This document shows, one piece after another, positions 47,544 through 57,800 of a DNA stretch of 64,000 nt. A program made the position numbers and the translations under genes. Position 1 is the stretch's first letter, and every line of letters begins with the position of its first letter. This DNA is from CAVSRC01 sp963750065 (GTDB lineage: Bacteria; Pseudomonadota; Alphaproteobacteria; Rhizobiales; Kaistiaceae), in NCBI GenBank assembly GCA_963750065.1, contig CAVVPK010000034.1, forward strand, positions 62,001-126,000, in the 5' to 3' direction. The notes under the pieces were generated by a model that saw only the letters and a list, made by a program, of their open reading frames with translations, ran no database searches and was not told the origin of the DNA.

Positions 47544-49352
47544 ATGACCGACACGCCACTCACGCCACCGGCTGCCGCGCCTGCGGAATTTGCCGGTGAA
47601 GACCGCACAATTTCGCTCCCCTCGCTCGTCATCCTTGCCTTCCTGATCGGCATCGTCGCGGCGCTCGGCGCGGTCTTCTTCCGCTACCTGATCGCGGTCA
47701 TCCACAACGGCCTATTCCTCGGCAAGTTCAGCTTCCTTTACGACGCCAACGTGTTCGACCCGGCGACGCCGTGGGGGCCGTTCATCATCCTGGTGCCGAT
47801 CATCGGCGGCCTGATCGTGGTGTGGCTGGTGGAGACCTTCGCGCCGGAGGCCAAGGGTCACGGCGTGCCGGAGGTCATGTTCGCCATCTACCACAACAAG
47901 GGCAACGTGCGCGGCATCGTCGCCATCATCAAGTCGTTCGCCTCGGCGCTGTCCATCGGCACCGGCGCCTCGGTCGGCCGCGAGGGACCGATCATCCAGA
48001 TCGGTGCCTCCTTCGGCTCGACGCTGGCGCGCCGGCTGCGGCTGGCCCGTTGGCAGAAGATCACCATGATCGCCGCCGGTGCCGGCGCCGGCATCGCCGC
48101 CACCTTCAACACGCCGCTCGGCGGCGTGCTGTTCGCGGTCGAGCTGCTGCTGCCGGAGCTGTCGAACCGCACCTTCCTGCCGGTGGTGGTGGCGACCACC
48201 ACGGCGACCTCGCTGGCGCGCTATGTCTTCGGGCTGTCGCCCGCTTTCTTCGTGCCGGAGGCGGCGCTTGCCGGCGGTTTCACCATCAGCAATCCGCTGG
48301 TCCTGGCCGGCTTCGGCCTGCTCGGGCTTGCCGCCGGCGTCGCCTCATGGGCTTTCATCAGGTTCCTGGCCTGGTGCGAGGATTTCTTCCCCAAGCTGCC
48401 GGGCAATGCCTACACGCAAAACATCGTCGGCATGACCATCATCGGCGTGCTGTTCTACGCCTTCATGCTGACCACCGGTCACGGCCAGACCGACGGCGTC
48501 GGCTACGCCACCATCCAGTCGGTGCTCGAGGGCGGCACCGTCGGGCTGCTGCTGCTCTGCCTCTTGTTCGTGGCCAAGATCTTCGCCACCTCGATCAGCC
48601 TGGGTTCGGGCGCCTCGGGCGGCATCTTCTCGCCGGCGCTGTTCATCGGCGCCACGCTTGGCGGCGCCTTCGGCACGCTGGGCGCCTTCCTCTTCCCCCA
48701 TTCGGGCTTCTCGGTCGTCGAGTTCGCGGTGGTCGGCATGGGGGCCATCGTCGGCGGAGCGACCGGCGCCTCGATGACCGCGATCGTCATGATCTTCGAG
48801 ATGACCCGCGACTACAACGTCATCGTGCCGCTGGTGCTGGCCGTGGCGCTGGCCACCGGCACGCGGCGGGCCCTGATCAGGGAGAACATCTACACGATCA
48901 AGCTGCGCCACCGCGGCAAGCCGATCCCGGTCAACCGCCATACCAACATGTATCTGGTGCGCCAGGCGCGCGAGCTGATGAACGAGGACTTCATCCTCCT
49001 GCCGATCACCACGCCGATCGCCGATGCGCTGGCCAAGCTGGATGAGCGTCCGGGCGCGCATATCATCGTCTCGGACGGATCGCGCATCGCCGGCGTGGCA
49101 CGGCTGGCCGCCGGCTCCTACACGCCGGACCGCTATGCCGGCCAGACGCTGGAAAGCATCACCGCCGACAACTTCGTCGTCTCGCAGGATAGCGCCATCC
49201 TCAATACGGTCATCAGCCGCATGAACCGGCGCAACCGCAATTTCTGCATTGTGGTGAGCGACCGGGTGCGCATTCCGCGCGCCGAGGATGTGGTCGGCGT
49301 CATCGCCGCTTCGGAGATCGCCAACGCGGTGATCTCCAACCACTACGCCTGA
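47544..49352 (+). CDS. ClC-family chloride channel/exchanger with CBS domains
   Basis: This 602-residue membrane protein moves chloride or a related anion. The selectivity-filter motifs are GTGASVGREGPIIQIG (with the gating Glu of GREGP) and GSGASGGIFSPALFIG. The membrane part covers about residues 25-440. Two CBS domains follow (NEDFILLPITTPIADALAKLDE and ESITADNFVVSQDSAILNTVIS), which often sense nucleotides. The ATG at 47544 gives a sensible short cytoplasmic start. Confidence 0.92.
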   Translation: MTDTPLTPPAAAPAEFAGEDRTISLPSLVILAFLIGIVAALGAVFFRYLIAVIHNGLFLGKFSFLYDANVFDPATPWGPFIILVPIIGGLIVVWLVETFAPEAKGHGVPEVMFAIYHNKGNVRGIVAIIKSFASALSIGTGASVGREGPIIQIGASFGSTLARRLRLARWQKITMIAAGAGAGIAATFNTPLGGVLFAVELLLPELSNRTFLPVVVATTTATSLARYVFGLSPAFFVPEAALAGGFTISNPLVLAGFGLLGLAAGVASWAFIRFLAWCEDFFPKLPGNAYTQNIVGMTIIGVLFYAFMLTTGHGQTDGVGYATIQSVLEGGTVGLLLLCLLFVAKIFATSISLGSGASGGIFSPALFIGATLGGAFGTLGAFLFPHSGFSVVEFAVVGMGAIVGGATGASMTAIVMIFEMTRDYNVIVPLVLAVALATGTRRALIRENIYTIKLRHRGKPIPVNRHTNMYLVRQARELMNEDFILLPITTPIADALAKLDERPGAHIIVSDGSRIAGVARLAAGSYTPDRYAGQTLESITADNFVVSQDSAILNTVISRMNRRNRNFCIVVSDRVRIPRAEDVVGVIAASEIANAVISNHYA

Positions 49353-50269
49353 GCGCGCTCGAGCAGCTTGAGCAAGCGGCCGTCGATCGCCGCCAGCCCG
49401 AGCGCAATCAGCCCCATGCCGGCGAGGTCGGCAAGCGCCAGGCGCTCGTGCAGGAACACGGCGCCGAGCAGGATGGCGCTCACCGGCACCAGGAAGGTGA
49501 CCAGCAGCAGGTTGACGGCGCCGGCCGTCTTCAGCAGCCGATAGTAGATGATGTAGGCGACCGACGAGGACAGGACGGCAAGTGCGATCAGCGCCGCCCA
49601 CACGTCGAGGCCCGGCATGGGCAGCGTCCACGGCCGGTCGATGACGAAAGCGAGCGGCACCATCATCACCGCGGCGGCGGTGAACTGGCCGGTGGCGGAG
49701 ACGATCGGCGTATGCCCGGCGCGGCCAAAGCGGCGGGCGTAGATCGGCGAGACCGCATAGAAGACCGAGGCCAGCAGCAGCGCCAGTTCGGCGAGAAGGT
49801 CGGTGCTCATGCCGGAGAGCGCATCCGGCCCGATCATCACCACAACTCCGATGAAGCCGATGATGAGGCCGGCGACGCGGCCCGCGGTCATGCGTTCGTC
49901 GCCGGTGAGATAATGCGCGAAGACCACGGCGAAGAGCGGCGTGGTGGCGTTGAGGATCGCCGCCAGCCCGCTGGCGACGTGGCCCTGTGCCCAGGCGATG
50001 AGGCTGAAGGGCACCACGTTGTTGAGAAAGCCCATGACGAAATAGGCCCGCCATGAGGCGCCGTCGCGCGGCATGGCATGACCGGTCAGGCGCACCGCGG
50101 CGTAGAGCAGGGCACCGCCCACCACCACGCGGAAGGCGACGATGGTGAACGCCGGCAGAACCTTGATGGCGATGGCAATGTAGAAATACGAGCCGCCCCA
50201 CAGCAAAGCGAGGGTGACGAGCAGCGCCCATTCGGCGGGCGTCATCGTGCGGTTGGCGGCGGCTGGCAT
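49343..50269 (-). CDS. EamA/DMT-family transporter
   Basis: This 308-residue inner-membrane protein has ten hydrophobic helices in two EamA repeats (ALLWGGSYFYIAIAIKVLPA; AIAILNA-like AAILNATTPLFAVVFAHYLTGDE). It is a drug/metabolite transporter of unknown substrate. The two genes overlap tail to tail by 10 bases with the ClC gene. It is divergent from the van-like operon. Confidence 0.87.
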   Translation of the reverse strand: MPAAANRTMTPAEWALLVTLALLWGGSYFYIAIAIKVLPAFTIVAFRVVVGGALLYAAVRLTGHAMPRDGASWRAYFVMGFLNNVVPFSLIAWAQGHVASGLAAILNATTPLFAVVFAHYLTGDERMTAGRVAGLIIGFIGVVVMIGPDALSGMSTDLLAELALLLASVFYAVSPIYARRFGRAGHTPIVSATGQFTAAAVMMVPLAFVIDRPWTLPMPGLDVWAALIALAVLSSSVAYIIYYRLLKTAGAVNLLLVTFLVPVSAILLGAVFLHERLALADLAGMGLIALGLAAIDGRLLKLLERAQA

Positions 50270-50370
50270 CGGGGTTCCCGGGCGATTCCTGCGGGCGAAG
50301 CGCCCGCGCCAACCCCTAGCAGATGTCGGCCGCCGTGCATTCCGATTCCTGCAGGGGCAGACGATCCGGC

Positions 50371-50399
50371 TTGCCCACTTGAATGCATTATGTATACAT
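50371..50399 (+). promoter_or_regulatory. Promoter with ATGTATACAT operator before the van-like operon
   Basis: A -35-like TTGCCC (50371) and a -10-like TATACA (50394) are 17 bases apart. The perfect palindrome ATGTATACAT (50390-50399), inside a wider GAATG...CATTC symmetry, covers the -10. GntR/FadR-type regulators bind such sites. The GntR gene two positions downstream is the obvious candidate repressor. Confidence 0.6.
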
Positions 50400-50432
50400 T
50401 CTGGGTGATATTTTGGTGGGAGGGAGCCGAAA

Positions 50433-51518
50433 ATGTCCGGGAAAAAGCCATTTCCCCTGAACGCTTGGTATGCAGCGTCGTGGGATTATGAGGTGAAGCG
50501 GGCGCTGCTGCCGCGCACGATCTGCGGCAAGCACCTGGTCTTCTACCGCCGCACAGACGGCGTCGCGGTGGCTCTGGAGGACGCCTGCTGGCACCGCCTG
50601 GTGCCGCTCTCGCACGGCCGCCTGCGCGGCGACGATGTGGTCTGCGGCTATCACGGTCTGGCCTATAACTCGGACGGGCGCTGCACCTTCATGCCCTCTC
50701 AGGAGACGATCAATCCGTCGGCCTGCGTGCGCGCCTATCCGCTGGTCGAGCGCCATCGCTTCGTCTGGGTGTGGATGGGCGATCCGGCGCTCGCCGACCC
50801 GGCGACAGTTCCCGACCTGCATTGGAACCACGACCCGGCCTGGGCCGGCGACGGCAAGACCATGCACCTGAAATGCGATTATCGCCTGGTCCTCGATAAT
50901 CTCATGGACCTGACCCACGAGACCTTCGTCCATTCGTCCTCGATCGGAAACGACGCGGTGGCGGAGGCGCCCTTCGACACGCATCATTCCGACCGCTTCG
51001 CCACGGTCACGCGCTGGATGAAGAGCATTGATGCGCCGCCCTTCTGGGGCGGCCAGCTCGGCAAGCCGGGCAAGGTCGATCGCTGGCAGATCATCCGCTT
51101 CGAGGCGCCGGCGACGATTGCCATCGATGTCGGTGTGGCGCCGGCCGGCACCGGCGCTCCCGAAGGCGACCGCAGCCAGGGGGTCAACGGCTTCGTGCTC
51201 AACACGGTGACGCCGGAGACCGAGGGCTCCTGTCATTATTTCTGGGCCTTTGTGCGCAACTACAAGCTCGACGAACAGACGCGGACGACGCAGCTTCGCG
51301 AAGGCGTGTCGGGCATCTTCGGCGAGGACGAGTCGGTGCTGGAAGCGCAGCAGCGCGCCATGGACGAGAATCCCGATCGCGTCTTCTACAATCTCAATAT
51401 CGATGCCGGCTCGATGTGGGCGCGCAATCTGATCGACAAGATGATCGCGGCGGAAGAGCCCGCCGCTTTTGCGGAGGCGGCCGAATACGAACGCGGCGCG
51501 ACGCAGTGCGGACGGTGA
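50433..51518 (+). CDS. Rieske oxygenase, vanillate O-demethylase VanA-like
   Basis: This 361-residue oxygenase probably demethylates a methoxylated aromatic acid such as vanillate, using electrons from the reductase encoded downstream. The Rieske [2Fe-2S] ligands are in DACWHRLVPLS and CGYHGLAYN. The mononuclear iron site is DNLMDLTHETFVHSS. A strong ribosome site (GGTGGGAGGG) precedes the ATG. The C terminus overlaps the GntR gene. Substrate is inferred from family and operon. Confidence 0.87.
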   Translation: MSGKKPFPLNAWYAASWDYEVKRALLPRTICGKHLVFYRRTDGVAVALEDACWHRLVPLSHGRLRGDDVVCGYHGLAYNSDGRCTFMPSQETINPSACVRAYPLVERHRFVWVWMGDPALADPATVPDLHWNHDPAWAGDGKTMHLKCDYRLVLDNLMDLTHETFVHSSSIGNDAVAEAPFDTHHSDRFATVTRWMKSIDAPPFWGGQLGKPGKVDRWQIIRFEAPATIAIDVGVAPAGTGAPEGDRSQGVNGFVLNTVTPETEGSCHYFWAFVRNYKLDEQTRTTQLREGVSGIFGEDESVLEAQQRAMDENPDRVFYNLNIDAGSMWARNLIDKMIAAEEPAAFAEAAEYERGATQCGR

Positions 51519-52245
51519 GAAATCGCAGACGCTGAAAGCGCTGCTCACCATCCGCGAGATGATCCTCGATGGCGCCCTGGCGCCGGGAGAGCGCATCTCG
51601 GAACTGTCGATCGTCGAGCGCACCGGCGTGTCGCGCACGCCGGTCAGGAGTGCGCTTGCGCGCCTGGCCGAAGAGGGCCTGCTCGAGCCGATCCCCTCGG
51701 GCGGCTTCTCGGTGCGTTCCTTCGGCGAGAACGACATCCACGACGCCATCGAGATCCGCGGCGTGCTGGAGGGGCTCGCCGCCCGCTTCGCCGCCGAGCG
51801 CGGGGTGGCGCCCGGCCGGCTGCTGCCGATCAAGGACTGCCTGGCGGAGCTCGACGAACTGGTGACGGAGAGCCCGCTCGATCAGGAGGATTTCTCCCGC
51901 TACATCGTGCTCAACGCCGCCTTCCACCGCCTGTTGCACCGGCTCGCCGACAGCCCGACGCTGGAGCGCGAGATCGAGCGCGCCTCGGCCAAGCCCTTTG
52001 CCTCGCCGAGCGGCTTCGTCATGGCGCAGTCGGCGCTGCCGGAGGCGCGTACCGTATTGACCGTGGGGCAGGACCAGCATCGCGCCGTGATCGAAGCCAT
52101 CGAGGCCCGCGAAGGCGGACGGGCCGAGGCGCTGATGCGCGAGCATGCGCGGCTGGCCAGCCGCAACCTGCGTGCCGCGCTGAGGAGCAAGCAGGCGATG
52201 GCGCTGGTGCCCGGCGCCGCGCTGATCAACGGCGGCCGCGACTGA
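51469..52245 (+). CDS. GntR (FCD) transcriptional regulator, VanR-like
   Basis: This 258-residue regulator has a GntR winged helix (REMILDGALAPGERISELSIVERTGVSRTPVRSAL) and an FCD ligand domain with the usual Asp/His metal positions (EIRGVLEGLAAR, NAAFHRLLH, DQHRAVIEAI). It lies inside the operon between oxygenase and reductase and overlaps the oxygenase end by about 50 bases. The start is a TTG at 51469; no ATG is available before the winged helix. It probably binds the palindrome at 50390. Confidence 0.87.
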   Translation: MRRRPNTNAARRSADGEKSQTLKALLTIREMILDGALAPGERISELSIVERTGVSRTPVRSALARLAEEGLLEPIPSGGFSVRSFGENDIHDAIEIRGVLEGLAARFAAERGVAPGRLLPIKDCLAELDELVTESPLDQEDFSRYIVLNAAFHRLLHRLADSPTLEREIERASAKPFASPSGFVMAQSALPEARTVLTVGQDQHRAVIEAIEAREGGRAEALMREHARLASRNLRAALRSKQAMALVPGAALINGGRD

Positions 52246-52270
52246 CGGCCGGACGTCAAGGAGAGGAACC

Positions 52271-53254
52271 ATGCGCTTCTCGCTTCACTGGTCGCAGGCG
52301 GCCGTCGCCGCTGTCGCCGATCTGACGCCGTCGATACGCCTCATCGAGATCGTCCCGGCCGGCGGCCGGGCCGAACCGTGGCGGCCGGGCGCCCATATCG
52401 ACGTCGGCGTGATGGCCGGCGAACGGCCCGAGACGCGCTCCTACTCGCTGGTCGGCAGGCCGGAGACCGGCCTCTATCGCATCGCCGTCCGGCGCGCACC
52501 GGACAGTCGCGGCGGCTCGGCCTATATGCACGGGCTGGAGCCGGGGCAGGGGGTGACGGTTTCCAATCCGCAGAACCTGTTCGAGATCGACTGGCATGCG
52601 CCGGAAGCCCTGCTGATCGCCGGCGGCATCGGCATCACGCCCATCCTCGGCATGGCCGAGGCGATTGCCGAGCACGGTACGCTCATGCGGCTTGCCTATT
52701 GCGGCAAGCGGCGGTCAGACATGGCCTTTGTCGAAGACCTCGAAGCGCGCCTTGGCGATCGCCTGTCGCTCCACATCTCGGACGAGGGGAGCCGCATCGA
52801 CCTTGAAGCGGCGATTGCCGGGCTGGGCGCGGAGGCCGTCTGCTATGTCTGCGGGCCGATGCGCATGCTCGATGCGGTTCGCGCCGCCTGGGCCGAAGCC
52901 GGGCGCTCGCCGACGCGGCTTCATTTCGAGACCTTCGGGTCGAGCGGCCATTTTGCGCCGGAGCCTTTCGAGGTCCTCGTGCCGCGCCACGACGTCAAGG
53001 TCACGGTCGGCGTCGGCGAGACGCTGCTGCAGGCGCTGCGCGCTGCCGGAATCGACGTGCTGGCCGACTGCGAGCGTGGCGAGTGCGGCCTCTGTGCGCT
53101 CGATGTGATCGAAGCCGAAGGGGCAATTGACCACCGCGACGTCTTCTTCAGCGAGGAGCAGAAGGCACAGGGCGACAAGCTGTGTGTTTGCGTCTCGCGC
53201 GCCATCGGCGGCAGGCTCGTCCTCGACACGGCCTACCGCGCCGACACCGCCTGA
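52271..53254 (+). CDS. Phthalate-dioxygenase-type reductase, VanB-like
   Basis: This 327-residue reductase passes electrons from NADH to the oxygenase. The FMN domain has ETRSYSLVGRPE, the NAD domain has ALLIAGGIGITPILGMAEAI and YVCGPMRMLDAV, and a plant-type [2Fe-2S] domain ends the protein (ADCERGECGLCALDV plus a later Cys). GGAGAGGAACC precedes the ATG. The order and size match VanB. Confidence 0.9.
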   Translation: MRFSLHWSQAAVAAVADLTPSIRLIEIVPAGGRAEPWRPGAHIDVGVMAGERPETRSYSLVGRPETGLYRIAVRRAPDSRGGSAYMHGLEPGQGVTVSNPQNLFEIDWHAPEALLIAGGIGITPILGMAEAIAEHGTLMRLAYCGKRRSDMAFVEDLEARLGDRLSLHISDEGSRIDLEAAIAGLGAEAVCYVCGPMRMLDAVRAAWAEAGRSPTRLHFETFGSSGHFAPEPFEVLVPRHDVKVTVGVGETLLQALRAAGIDVLADCERGECGLCALDVIEAEGAIDHRDVFFSEEQKAQGDKLCVCVSRAIGGRLVLDTAYRADTA

Positions 53255-53397
53255 TCGGGCGAATCCTGCCGTCCGCCTGCCGCGGCAGCGCCGTTTCTGT
53301 CGCAATTGCCCGCGATTTCACCGCTTTGGCTGGCAATCCCGATTTGCTACGTTGGCGCCGGGGTTCGGGAAAGCGGACGAGGAATACGGGACATAAA

Positions 53398-54814
53398 ATG
53401 GCGGTTCAGCTTGCAGTCGGCGCCACGGCGCGCAACGACGCCGGTATTGCTGCGGCGCTGCCGCTGCTCAAACAGCGCTTCGGTGCGCGCTACGCCAATT
53501 CGGAGGCGATCTGCGAGCAGCACGGCCACACGATGACCTGGCTGGTCAATCAGGCGCCCGATGCGGTGGTTTTCCCCCAGACGACCGAGGAGGTCGTCGA
53601 TGTCGTGCGCATCTGCGCTGACAACGGCGTGCCGCTGATTCCCTTCGGGGCGGGCTCGTCTCTAGAGGGCCACGTCAACGCGCCTCATGGCGGCGTGTCG
53701 GTCGATCTGAGCCGCATGAACCGCGTCCTTGCCGTCCATGCCGAGGATCTTGATGTCGTCATCGAGCCGGGTGTGACGCACAAGCAGCTCAACGATCACC
53801 TGCGCGACCAGGGCCTGTTCTTCCCTATCGATCCCGGCGCCGACGCCACGCTCGGCGGCATGGCCGCGACCCGCGCCTCGGGCACCAATGCGGTGCGCTA
53901 CGGCACCATGCGTGACAACGTCATCAGCCTGACGGCGGTGATGCCGAATGGCAAGGTGGTCAAGACAGGCAACCGGGCGAAGAAATCGTCCGCTGGCTAC
54001 GACCTTACCCGCCTGTTGATCGGCTCGGAGGGCACGCTCGGCATCATCACCGAGCTGGTGCTGAGACTGCAGGGCATTCCCGAGGCGATCGCCGGCGGCA
54101 TCATCCCGTTCGAGACGGTCGAAGGCGCCTGCGATGCCACAATCCTGACCATCCAGAGCGGTATCCCCATCGCCCGCATCGAGCTCGTCGAACTCGCTCA
54201 TGGTCAAAGCCACCAACAATTACGCCAAGCTGGGACTGCCCGAGACGCCGCATTTGTTCGTAGAATTCCACGGCAGCCAGGCGTCGGTGAAGGAACAGGC
54301 GGAAGCCTTCGGCGAGATCGCGGCCGAGTTTGGCGGCGGCGAACTCACCTGGGCGACCAAGCCGGAGGAGCGCACGCGCCTGTGGCAGGCGCGACACCAT
54401 GCATTATGGGCCTCGTTGACGCTCAGGCCCGGCTCCAAGACGATTGCCACCGATGCCTGCGTGCCGATCTCGCGGCTGGCGGAATGCGTCACGGAGACGG
54501 TCGCCGATGTCGAGCGGAGCAACCTGATCGCGCCGGTGGTCGGCCATGTCGGCGACGGCAATTTCCACCTCACCATGCTGGTCGACATGGACGACCGCGA
54601 CGAGGTGGCGCGGTGCGAAGGGCTGATCTCGCGCCTCAACTTGCGCGCCATCGCGATGGAAGGCACATGCACCGGCGAACACGGCATCGGGCAGGGCAAG
54701 ATGAAATATCTCGGGATCGAGCAGGGCAGCGGTCTCGATGTCATGCGGGCGATCAAACAGGCAATCGATCCCCTGGGAATCATGAACCCGGGCAAGATCG
54801 TTTTGCCGGGCTGA
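53398..54814 (+). CDS. FAD-linked oxidase, D-lactate/glycolate dehydrogenase type (one frameshift)
   Basis: This is an FAD_binding_4 oxidase. The FAD site is PLIPFGAGSSLEGHVNAPHGGVSVDLSRM and DPGADATLGGMAATRASGTNAVRYG; the C-terminal domain has GHVGDGNFHL and CTGEHGIGQGKM. An extra base near 54190-54205 breaks the frame; without it the protein has 471 residues, a normal length. It follows the reductase by 143 bases and may belong to the same operon, acting on a hydroxy acid. Confidence 0.88.
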
Positions 54815-54848
54815 CCGGCCCGGCCATGAATCCACAGCGGAGGCCACA

Positions 54849-57800
54849 CTGAGCAGGCTCTACCTGATCGTCGGGGGCGCCGTGGTCGTGGCGCTGTTTG
54901 CCGCGTTGATCGTGCCCTGGTTCGTCAACTGGAACGACTACCGCGGCAGTTTCGAGGCCGAGGCGTCGCGCATCCTCGGCCACAGGGTCCACGTCGAAGG
55001 CAATGCCCACGCCACCATCCTGCCGTCGCCGTCGCTGACTTTCACCAAAGTCGAGGTCGACGACCAGGACGGCCAGCGCATCATGGACGTGGCGCGCTTC
55101 GACGTCGTCATCGAGCTGATGCCGCTGCTCCAGGGCGAGATCCGCGTCGTGTCGATGACGCTGGAGAAGCCGGTGGTCAACGTCTCGATCGACGCCGCCG
55201 GCAAGGTCGCCTGGCTCAGCCGCGTGAAGCTGCGCGAGCCGTTCGATCCGGACAAGGTCGTCCTCGACAACATCACCGTCAAGGACGGCGCCCTCAACTA
55301 TGCCGATGCACAGACCGGCGTGAAGCTCGCCTTTGACGGCATCTCGGCGCAGGTGTCGGCGCGGGCGCTTTCAGGGCCGTGGCATGTGGACGGCTCCTAT
55401 CTCGACAATGGCAGCCGCGTCCAAGTCCGCCTGTCCACCGGCCGCGTCCTCGACGATGGCACGATCCGCGTCAAGGCGGATGTCATCCCGGCGCACCTGC
55501 CGGTGACGGTCGGCGTCGACGGTGCGGTCGGCATCGACGCGGACGGCGGGCTGGCGTGGAACGGCACCTATGCGGTCAGCCAGGTGAGCGCCGACGACGG
55601 TGGCGGCAACAACGACGCTGCCAGCGGGCCGACCGGCTGGCGCAGCGAGGGCACCTTTGCGCTCACCGCCGGCCGGCTCGACATCTCCAAGGCGGTGCTG
55701 TCCAACGGTCCGGTCGACCGGCCGCTCAGCCTCGCCGGCACGCTGAAGCTCGATTTCGGGAGGACGCCGTCCTTCGCGGCGACGGCGGAGGCGAACCAGA
55801 TCGATCTCGACCGCACGCTCGGCAAGGGGCCGAGCCAGCCGGTCGACGTTTCGGCGGCGACCGACAGCCTCGTCGCCTGGCTGAGCCAGCTCCCGGTTCC
55901 AGACGTGCCGGGCAGCATCCGCCTGAAGGTGCCGACGATCGTGGTCGGCGGACGCATCATCGAAGACGTGGCCCTTGCCGCGTCGCCGGCCAAGGGCGGC
56001 TGGCAGATCGAGTCCCTGAGCGCCAAGCTGCCGGGGCAGGCCACGGTCGCTGCCAGCGGCCTGATGACCACGCGGCAGAAATTCGGCTTCGATGGCCAGG
56101 CGCATCTGGCCGTCAGGCAGCCGGCGACTTTCGCCACCTGGTGGCGCGGCGGCGGCCAGGAGGGCGCCGGGCGCCTGCTGGCGCCGTTCGACCTTTCCGG
56201 CCATGCCGTGATCGGTCCCGGCAGGTTCTCCTTCGATCGCGCCACGGCGCAGATCGACAGTGCCACCATCACCGGCCATTTCGACTGGGGAGAGGAGCCG
56301 AAAGACCATCGCCGCAGCCTCGGCGCCGTCATCGACGCCAAGGGGCGCATCGATTTCGTCCAGCTCAAGGCGTTGGCCGAGCTGCTGGTCGGCCACAACC
56401 TGACCAATGCCGGAGCGCTGGCCGATAATTACAGCCTGCAGATCGCGGCCGATGCGTTCGCCTATCAGGACCTGACCGTCAAGGGTATCCAGATTAACGC
56501 GAAATACGGCAACGACGCGCTGGAGATCACCAAGCTGCAGGTCGACGACATTGCCGGCGCCAAGATCGTGAAGACCTATGGCCAGATCGGCAACTTGTCG
56601 GGAGACCCGCACGGCCACCTCGACGTGATGTTCGACGCGCCCAAGCTGACCGGCTTGGCGCGGCTGGCCGACCGCTTCCTGCCGGCGAGCGGCTTCACCC
56701 GCTGGCTCACCGCCGCCGCCCCGGCGCTCGGCGAAGCGGTGATCAACGCCAAGATCACGGCGCCGCTGCCCGACGGCGGCAGCGGATTCGCCTTCACCGT
56801 CGACAACGGCACGGCCGCCTCGACGACGATCGAGAAGCTATCGGCGGCGTTCACCGGCGGCTTCGCCCGTTGGCGCAGCAAGCCGGCGCAGATCACCGCG
56901 AAGCTCTATTCGCCGGACAGTGCCGAGCTGGCGCGCCAGTTCGGGCTGGCCGCCGCTACGCTGGCCACGAACGATAGCGCCGGCATCGAGGTGCAGGCCA
57001 AGGGCGTTCCGGCCGATGGGCTCGACACGGTGGTGGTGGTGAACCTCGCCCGGCTGGAGGCCACCGCCCGCGGCAGCCTGGCCGTCGGCGCGGACCTGGC
57101 GGCGTCCTTCCGGGGTACGCTCGATGCCAGCGCGGAGGATATCGATCCGGCCGCCGCGATGGCCGGGCTGACCATTCCCCACGGGGCGACGGCCACGGCG
57201 CTGTGGCTCGACAAGGCGCCGTTATCCGTCTCGGGCAAAGGCCTCGATCTGTCCTGGAAGAACGGCAAGATCGGTCCGGCGATCGCCAGTGGCGACGTGA
57301 CGTTGGCGCCCGATGGCACCGCCGGCTGGACAATCGGCGGTAAGGTGGAGACCGACACGGCCGACCTCGGCTGGATCGCGGCGCTCGGCCTGGGCGTTGC
57401 GCCGCTGCCGACCAGCGATCCGGCCGCGCCGTGGTCGCATACGCCGTTCGCGGCGCCGGCCTTCGGCGCGGTCAACGGCAGTCTGCAGGTCAAGGCGGAC
57501 CGCCTGGACGTCGGCGGTCTCGGCCTCACCGGCACGGCGTTCACGCTGGCGCTGCAGCCGCAACGCATCGATCTCGAACTGTCGGCGGGCCAGCTTGCCG
57601 GCGGCACGGTGACCGGCAACATGCACATCCACAATGTGGGCGGCAATGCGAATTTCTCCGCCGGCTTCGACCTCAAGGGCGCGGCGCTGGAGTCCTTCGT
57701 CTGGCGGCGCGACGGACGCTCGGTCGCCACCGGCGGGCTCGACCTGTCGACCACTTTCGAAGCCACCGGGCGCTCGCCGGCCGGCCTCGTCTCGTCCATG

